From: Lonepinella sp042468235
Lineage (GTDB): Bacteria > Pseudomonadota > Gammaproteobacteria > Enterobacterales > Pasteurellaceae
DNA length: 64,000 bases
Direction: 5' to 3'
NCBI RefSeq assembly: GCF_042468235.1
Contig: NZ_CP170386.1
Span: 1,798,001-1,862,000 of the forward strand
Shown: positions 60,106 to 64,000 of the stretch, in pieces
Layout of the letters: each line of letters opens with the position of its first letter
How positions within the stretch are numbered: the first letter of the stretch is position 1
Position numbers and translations under genes: made by a program
The notes under the pieces: model-generated
Seen by the model: the letters and a program-made list of their open reading frames with translations, nothing else
The model's database searches: none
Told to the model about the DNA's origin: nothing

Positions 60106-61017
60106 CTAAGGCAAGGCATTTCTTAATTGCCCTTGATATTCTGCCAATAACGCTTTTGCTTGATGAATATCTAGTTGAGCTAAAATCATCATAATCGCCA
60201 CTTTGCTGTTATTTTCCGCCAATTTTAACGCTTTAATCGCTTTATATTCTGAGCAATCAGTGGCTTGCATCACAATACGAACAGCACGGGCTTTCAATTT
60301 TTCATTGCTGGCTTGCACATCCACCATTAAATTTTGGTAGCATTTTCCCAACAAAATCATACTCGCTGTGGTGAGCATATTGAGTACTAATTTTTGGGCT
60401 GTGCCTGATTTCATTCGACTTGACCCCGTCAGCACTTCCGCCCCCACCACGGTTTCAATAGCAATATCGGCAAGTTCCGCCATTTTAGAATCAGGGTTAC
60501 TGGCAATCGCTACTGTAGTCGCTCCCAGTTCATGGGCATATTGCAATGCTCCTATGACATAGGGTGTTCGACCACTCGCCGCAATCCCAACCAATACATC
60601 TTGCTTAGAAAAATCGATCTGTTGCAGATCAATTTTACCTTGTGCAAGATTATCTTCCGCCCCTTCGATTGGGTGACGTAAGGCTTGTTCTCCTCCCGCA
60701 ATCAAACCCACCACCATAGCAGGATCAACACCAAAAGTTGGGGGACATTCGGAAGCATCTAACACACCTAATCGTCCACTGGTACCAGCCCCAATATAAA
60801 CTAACCGACCGCCAGCTTGAAAGGCTTGCACAATTTTTTCTACTGCAACCGCAATTTGTGGCAAGCATTTTTCAATGGCTAGTGGCACAGTTTTATCTTG
60901 CTGATTGATTAAGCTAACAATTTCCAACGCAGTCATTTGATCTATGTTGGTAGATTCGGGATTGCGTTGCTCGGTGAGCATTTGCCCGAGAGCGTTGAGT
61001 AAGTTTTTTTCTGTCAT
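60106..61017 (-). CDS. murQ: N-acetylmuramic acid 6-phosphate etherase
   Basis: A 303-residue SIS-domain lyase that converts MurNAc 6-phosphate to GlcNAc 6-phosphate and lactate. Seen are YIGAGTSGRLGVLDASECPPTFG (about 74-96), GVDPAMVVGLIAGG and TGSSRMKSGTAQKLVLNMLTTASM near 197. It acts with AnmK, encoded 9 bp upstream, in cell-wall recycling. Confidence 0.96.
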   Translation of the reverse strand: MTEKNLLNALGQMLTEQRNPESTNIDQMTALEIVSLINQQDKTVPLAIEKCLPQIAVAVEKIVQAFQAGGRLVYIGAGTSGRLGVLDASECPPTFGVDPAMVVGLIAGGEQALRHPIEGAEDNLAQGKIDLQQIDFSKQDVLVGIAASGRTPYVIGALQYAHELGATTVAIASNPDSKMAELADIAIETVVGAEVLTGSSRMKSGTAQKLVLNMLTTASMILLGKCYQNLMVDVQASNEKLKARAVRIVMQATDCSEYKAIKALKLAENNSKVAIMMILAQLDIHQAKALLAEYQGQLRNALP

Positions 61018-61026
61018 TTTTGTTTC

Positions 61027-62139
61027 CTATTTTGGAAAAATCACCCCTAAACTCACCGCACTTTTTGCCCTCGTAACCGTAGGCAAGTTGCTCGGTAAAT
61101 TGTTTATGCGTTGATAAGCCAGCCACGCAAAGGCAGCCGCCTCCATATAGTCCACATCAAACCCTACCGCATCGGTTTGTGCTACTTGCCATTGGGGTAA
61201 TAACGCCGTTAAACGTTGCATTATTAACGGATTTTTCGCTCCACCACCACAGACCAATAATTCACAAGGCAAATCTGTCTTTTCTAGTGTGAGTAGCTCA
61301 TTCGCTATGCCTTGTACGGTAAATTCAAGTAACGTGCGTTGCACATCTTGCGATGAAAGTGCGGTGTGTTTTTGCAATTTTTTTTCTAACCAAGCTAAAT
61401 TAAACAGCTCTCGCCCTGTACTTTTCGGCGGTGCTTGGCTAAAAAAAGGATCGTCTAATAAATCCGCCAATAAGCCCTGATCAACTTGTCCGCTGGCAGC
61501 CCAAGCACCATTTTTATCGTAACGTTTGCCTTGATGTTTTTCAATCCAACCATCTAACAGCGTATTACCCACGCCGACATCATAGCCGATAGTTGGACAA
61601 TTTGGATTTAGCACGGAAATATTACTAATTCCACCGATATTTAAAATCACTCTTAGCTTATCGGGTGTACTTAACATAGCCTGATGAAAGGCTGGTACCA
61701 GTGGTGCACCTTGCCCTCCCACTGCCATATCTTTACGGCGAAAATCGCCAACAGTGGTGATACCCGTTTGAGTGGCAACAATATTCATATCGCCAATTTG
61801 CATGGTGAAAGGATAAGCTGAATTGGGCGAATGCCATACGGTTTGACCGTGACAGCCAATGGCTAAAATCTGTTCCAATTTTAACCGCAGTTTAGCAAGA
61901 AATTGATTGACACAATCGGCATAAAGTACACCCAGTTGATGATCTAGCTCGCCTAAATCTTGCAAACTGGTTTGTCCCGATTGCACAAGTGCGGTGATTT
62001 TTTGCCGAATTTTTTCGGGCATCGGTATGAAATTGCACGCGATGATTTTGGGTGGATTTAGTCCAAAATCTATTAATGCCAAATCCACGCCGTCAAGGCT
62101 AGTACCAGACATAATGCCGATATAGTATTGTGTAGTCAT
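61027..62139 (-). CDS. anmK: Anhydro-N-acetylmuramic acid kinase
   Basis: A 370-residue ASKHA-fold kinase that opens and phosphorylates 1,6-anhydroMurNAc from peptidoglycan turnover. The phosphate-binding GIMSGTSLDGVDLALIDF is at the N-terminus, CHGQTVWHSP near 96 and LLVCGGGAKNPLIMQRL near 292. It forms an operon with murQ. Several uptake signal sequences lie within it. Confidence 0.96.
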   Translation of the reverse strand: MTTQYYIGIMSGTSLDGVDLALIDFGLNPPKIIACNFIPMPEKIRQKITALVQSGQTSLQDLGELDHQLGVLYADCVNQFLAKLRLKLEQILAIGCHGQTVWHSPNSAYPFTMQIGDMNIVATQTGITTVGDFRRKDMAVGGQGAPLVPAFHQAMLSTPDKLRVILNIGGISNISVLNPNCPTIGYDVGVGNTLLDGWIEKHQGKRYDKNGAWAASGQVDQGLLADLLDDPFFSQAPPKSTGRELFNLAWLEKKLQKHTALSSQDVQRTLLEFTVQGIANELLTLEKTDLPCELLVCGGGAKNPLIMQRLTALLPQWQVAQTDAVGFDVDYMEAAAFAWLAYQRINNLPSNLPTVTRAKSAVSLGVIFPK

Positions 62140-62241
62140 AATCTGATTTGATAAGAAATTTGTTTCATTATAACGAGATTAGATCATTTCACAAATTTTG
62201 TGTAAAATACAACGCAGTTAATTCTATTTGAGAAACGAACC

Positions 62242-63606
62242 ATGACAAAACTAAGCGTAGTGATTCTCGCCGCAGGCAAAGGCACCAGAATGTATTCTGA
62301 TTTACCTAAAGTATTACACAAGGTGGCTGGCAAGCCAATGGTGAAGCACGTGATTGATACTGCCAAACAATTAAATGCTGAACAAATCCATTTAATTTAT
62401 GGACACGGTGCAGATTTATTAAAACAACGTTTAGCAGATGAGCCTGTAAATTGGGTTTTCCAAGCAGAACAGTTAGGTACGGGACACGCCATGCAACAAG
62501 CTGCACCATTTTTTAACGATGATGAAAATATTTTGATGCTGTATGGCGATGCCCCTTTGATTACACAGGAAACGTTACAAAAATTGATTGCGGCTAAACC
62601 GCAAAATGGTATTGCGTTATTAACTGTGCAACTAGACAATCCTACAGGTTACGGACGAATTATTCGTCAAAATGGTTCAGTGGTGGCGATTGTTGAACAG
62701 AAAGATGCCAATCCTGAACAATTAAAAATTAACGAAGTAAACACGGGCGTGATGGTATCAGACGGAGCGAGTTTCAAAAAATGGTTAAGCCGTTTAAATA
62801 ATAACAATGCTCAAGGCGAATACTATATGACGGACGTAATCGGGCTGGCAAATCAAGACGGTTGTCAAGTTGCTGCGGTGATAGCAGACGATATTATGGA
62901 AGTAGAGGGGGCAAATAATCGTTTGCAACTCAATGCGTTAGAACGTTATTACCAACGTAAACAAGCTAGTCGTTTATTATTAGCAGGTGTGAGCTTGGCA
63001 GATCCTGAACGCTTTGATTTACGTGGCGAATTAAGCCATGGTAAAGATTGCGAAATTGATATTAACGTGATTATTGAAGGCAACGTACAATTAGGTAATG
63101 GGGTAAAAATTGGTTCCGGTTGCGTACTAAAAAATGTGGTAGTAGGGGATAATGTTGAAATTAAACCTTATTCTGTATTTGAAGACTGCGTGATCGGCGA
63201 AAAATCATCTATTGGACCATTCAGTCGTTTACGCCCGGGAGCAGAATTAAGTGCAGAAACCCATATTGGTAACTTTGTAGAAATCAAAAAAGCCAACATC
63301 GGTAAAGGTTCAAAAGTCAATCACTTAACTTATGTGGGAGACGCAGAAATCGGTGCCAATGTAAATGTAGGTGCGGGGGTCATTACTTGTAATTATGATG
63401 GTGCCAATAAATTTAAAACCGTAATTGGGGATAATGTATTTGTCGGTTCTGACTGTCAACTGGTTGCCCCTGTGACTATTGCAGATGGTGCAACAATCGG
63501 TGCGGGTACAACGATCACCAGAGATGTAAGTGAAAATGAACTCGTCATTAGCCGTGTGCCACAACGTCATATTCAAGGCTGGCAACGACCGGTGAAAAAG
63601 AAATAA
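62242..63606 (+). CDS. glmU: Bifunctional GlmU (GlcN-1-P acetyltransferase / UDP-GlcNAc pyrophosphorylase)
   Basis: 454 residues. The N-terminal pyrophosphorylase domain (1-228) has LAAGKGTRMYSDLPKVLHKVAGKPM and YGDAPLI. The C-terminal left-handed beta-helix (about 250-454) carries acetyltransferase residues in FVEIKKANIGKGSKVNHLTYVGDAEIG and the NYDG loop. It makes UDP-GlcNAc for peptidoglycan and LPS. Divergent from anmK, which recycles the same sugars. Confidence 0.97.
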   Translation: MTKLSVVILAAGKGTRMYSDLPKVLHKVAGKPMVKHVIDTAKQLNAEQIHLIYGHGADLLKQRLADEPVNWVFQAEQLGTGHAMQQAAPFFNDDENILMLYGDAPLITQETLQKLIAAKPQNGIALLTVQLDNPTGYGRIIRQNGSVVAIVEQKDANPEQLKINEVNTGVMVSDGASFKKWLSRLNNNNAQGEYYMTDVIGLANQDGCQVAAVIADDIMEVEGANNRLQLNALERYYQRKQASRLLLAGVSLADPERFDLRGELSHGKDCEIDINVIIEGNVQLGNGVKIGSGCVLKNVVVGDNVEIKPYSVFEDCVIGEKSSIGPFSRLRPGAELSAETHIGNFVEIKKANIGKGSKVNHLTYVGDAEIGANVNVGAGVITCNYDGANKFKTVIGDNVFVGSDCQLVAPVTIADGATIGAGTTITRDVSENELVISRVPQRHIQGWQRPVKKK

Positions 63607-63675
63607 TACTTTATTTAAAGAGAAATTTATCAGTTTACTCTTTAGTTGACGCAGAATATAAATGAACTGATAGAT

Positions 63676-63702
63676 GATATGGATTTCAACTTGATCCATA
63701 TC
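63676..63702 (+). other. 27-bp perfect dyad upstream of pckA
   Basis: GATATGGAT (63676-63684) and ATCCATATC (63694-63702) are exact complements with a 9-base spacer. No T run follows on either strand, so it looks like an operator or mRNA leader element rather than a terminator. The rest of the 228-bp gap shows no gene. Confidence 0.55.
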
Positions 63703-63735
63703 AAAAAAACATATAAAACTTCAAAATTTTTTCAG

Positions 63736-63757
63736 AAATTTGATCTAGTTAACGTTT
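63736..63757 (+). promoter_or_regulatory. Candidate CRP site upstream of pckA
   Basis: AAATTTGATCTAGTTAACGTTT fits the extended CRP consensus AAATGTGATCTAGATCACATTT at most positions, with a strong left half and a weak right half. It ends 77 bp before the pckA ATG. CRP control of gluconeogenic pckA is known in this family. Confidence 0.5.
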
Positions 63758-63834
63758 TTTCTTCTCAAAAAGTAATAGAATAGCTTATCTTTTAACTTTT
63801 AATTTTTAATTTTCTAACTCTAATGAGGTAATTT

Positions 63835-64000
63835 ATGACTGACTTAAACAAAGTAATCAAAGAACTTAGTGATCTTGGTATCAATGGTGTAACAGAAATT
63901 GTTCATAACCCAAGTTATGAATTTCTATTCGCCGAAGAAACCAAAGAAGGTTTACAAGGCTATGAAAAAGGTATTGTAACCACAACTGGTGCAGTTGCCG
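63835..64000 (+). CDS. pckA: Phosphoenolpyruvate carboxykinase (ATP), N-terminal part
   Basis: The first 55 residues (MTDLNKVIKELSDLGINGVT, then EIVHNPSYEFLFAEE) match the N-terminus of ATP-dependent PEP carboxykinase of Pasteurellaceae; the gene runs off the window. GAGG lies before the ATG. The enzyme interconverts oxaloacetate and PEP. The ATP-binding domain is outside the window, so the call rests on N-terminal resemblance. Confidence 0.88.
   Translation, partial: MTDLNKVIKELSDLGINGVTEIVHNPSYEFLFAEETKEGLQGYEKGIVTTTGAVA

Noticed and set aside
1..64000. CRISPR array, prophage or tRNA-linked island
   Set aside because: No regularly spaced repeats, phage structural genes, integrase or tRNA gene were seen on either strand; the only mobile element identified is the IS3-family copy.

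Overview
The window is a stretch of Pasteurellaceae chromosome, AT-rich and densely coding. The main evidence is the Haemophilus-type DNA uptake signal sequence (AAGTGCGGT or its complement ACCGCACTT), seen more than twenty times, including two inverted pairs that act as terminators. Gene content and order also fit: mobA-yihD-dsbA, yibN-secB-gpsA-cysE, gph-trpS, glpR next to glpTQ, and a HI0074-like gene. Genus and species cannot be fixed by eye. No tRNA, rRNA, CRISPR array or prophage was seen.

Layout. 1-8591 (+): a catabolic operon with a DUF1537 four-carbon acid sugar kinase (5' end outside the window), PdxA2-type dehydrogenase, DapA/NanA-type aldolase, iron alcohol dehydrogenase, TAXI receptor, fused TRAP permease, a cytoplasmic sialidase-like (BNR) protein and a YhcH-family protein. 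8584-11335: an accessory patch holding hicAB and a TPR-YdcF protein, bounded by nested direct repeats. The outer repeat is a second, frameshifted yhcH copy with a stub of the sialidase-like gene. 11588-19357 (-): DeoR regulator, mutS, cysE, gpsA, secB, yibN, dtd, yihY. 19416-28043: trmL, an oxidoreductase, an FMN reductase, a pirin, ridA, gph, trpS, glpX, zapB and glpR. 28132-32315 (-): glpD-glpT-glpQ with a CRP site upstream. 33475-38890 (+): ilvG-ilvM-ilvD-ilvA. Its bidirectional terminator has been split in the loop by an IS3-family element (38947-40368).

40401-46387 (-): FepA-like receptor, lptD, tag, mobA. 46456-48774 (+): yihD, dsbA, maoP, hldD. 49738-52612 (+): two unannotated small ORFs, waaF (with an in-frame 68-bp multi-hairpin insertion), an orphan HepT/HI0074-like HEPN protein and waaC. 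52827-57305 (+): a 1492-residue trimeric autotransporter adhesin. 57380-60009 (-): EfeO/EfeM-like protein, EfeB, and a protein resembling only the periplasmic N-terminal domain of FTR1 permeases. 60106-62139 (-): murQ and anmK. 62242-63606 (+): glmU. 63835-64000 (+): start of pckA.

Themes. Several genes serve the cell envelope: LptD (whose four cysteines need DsbA), HldD/WaaF/WaaC for heptose and inner core, GlmU/MurQ/AnmK for amino sugars, and the adhesin. Others scavenge host nutrients: the acid-sugar cluster, glycerophosphodiesters, ferric siderophore and EfeB-type iron uptake. The least explained parts are the acid-sugar/sialidase-like operon, the nested-repeat hicAB patch, the multi-hairpin elements (one inside waaF, one pair intergenic) and the orphan HepT-like gene.
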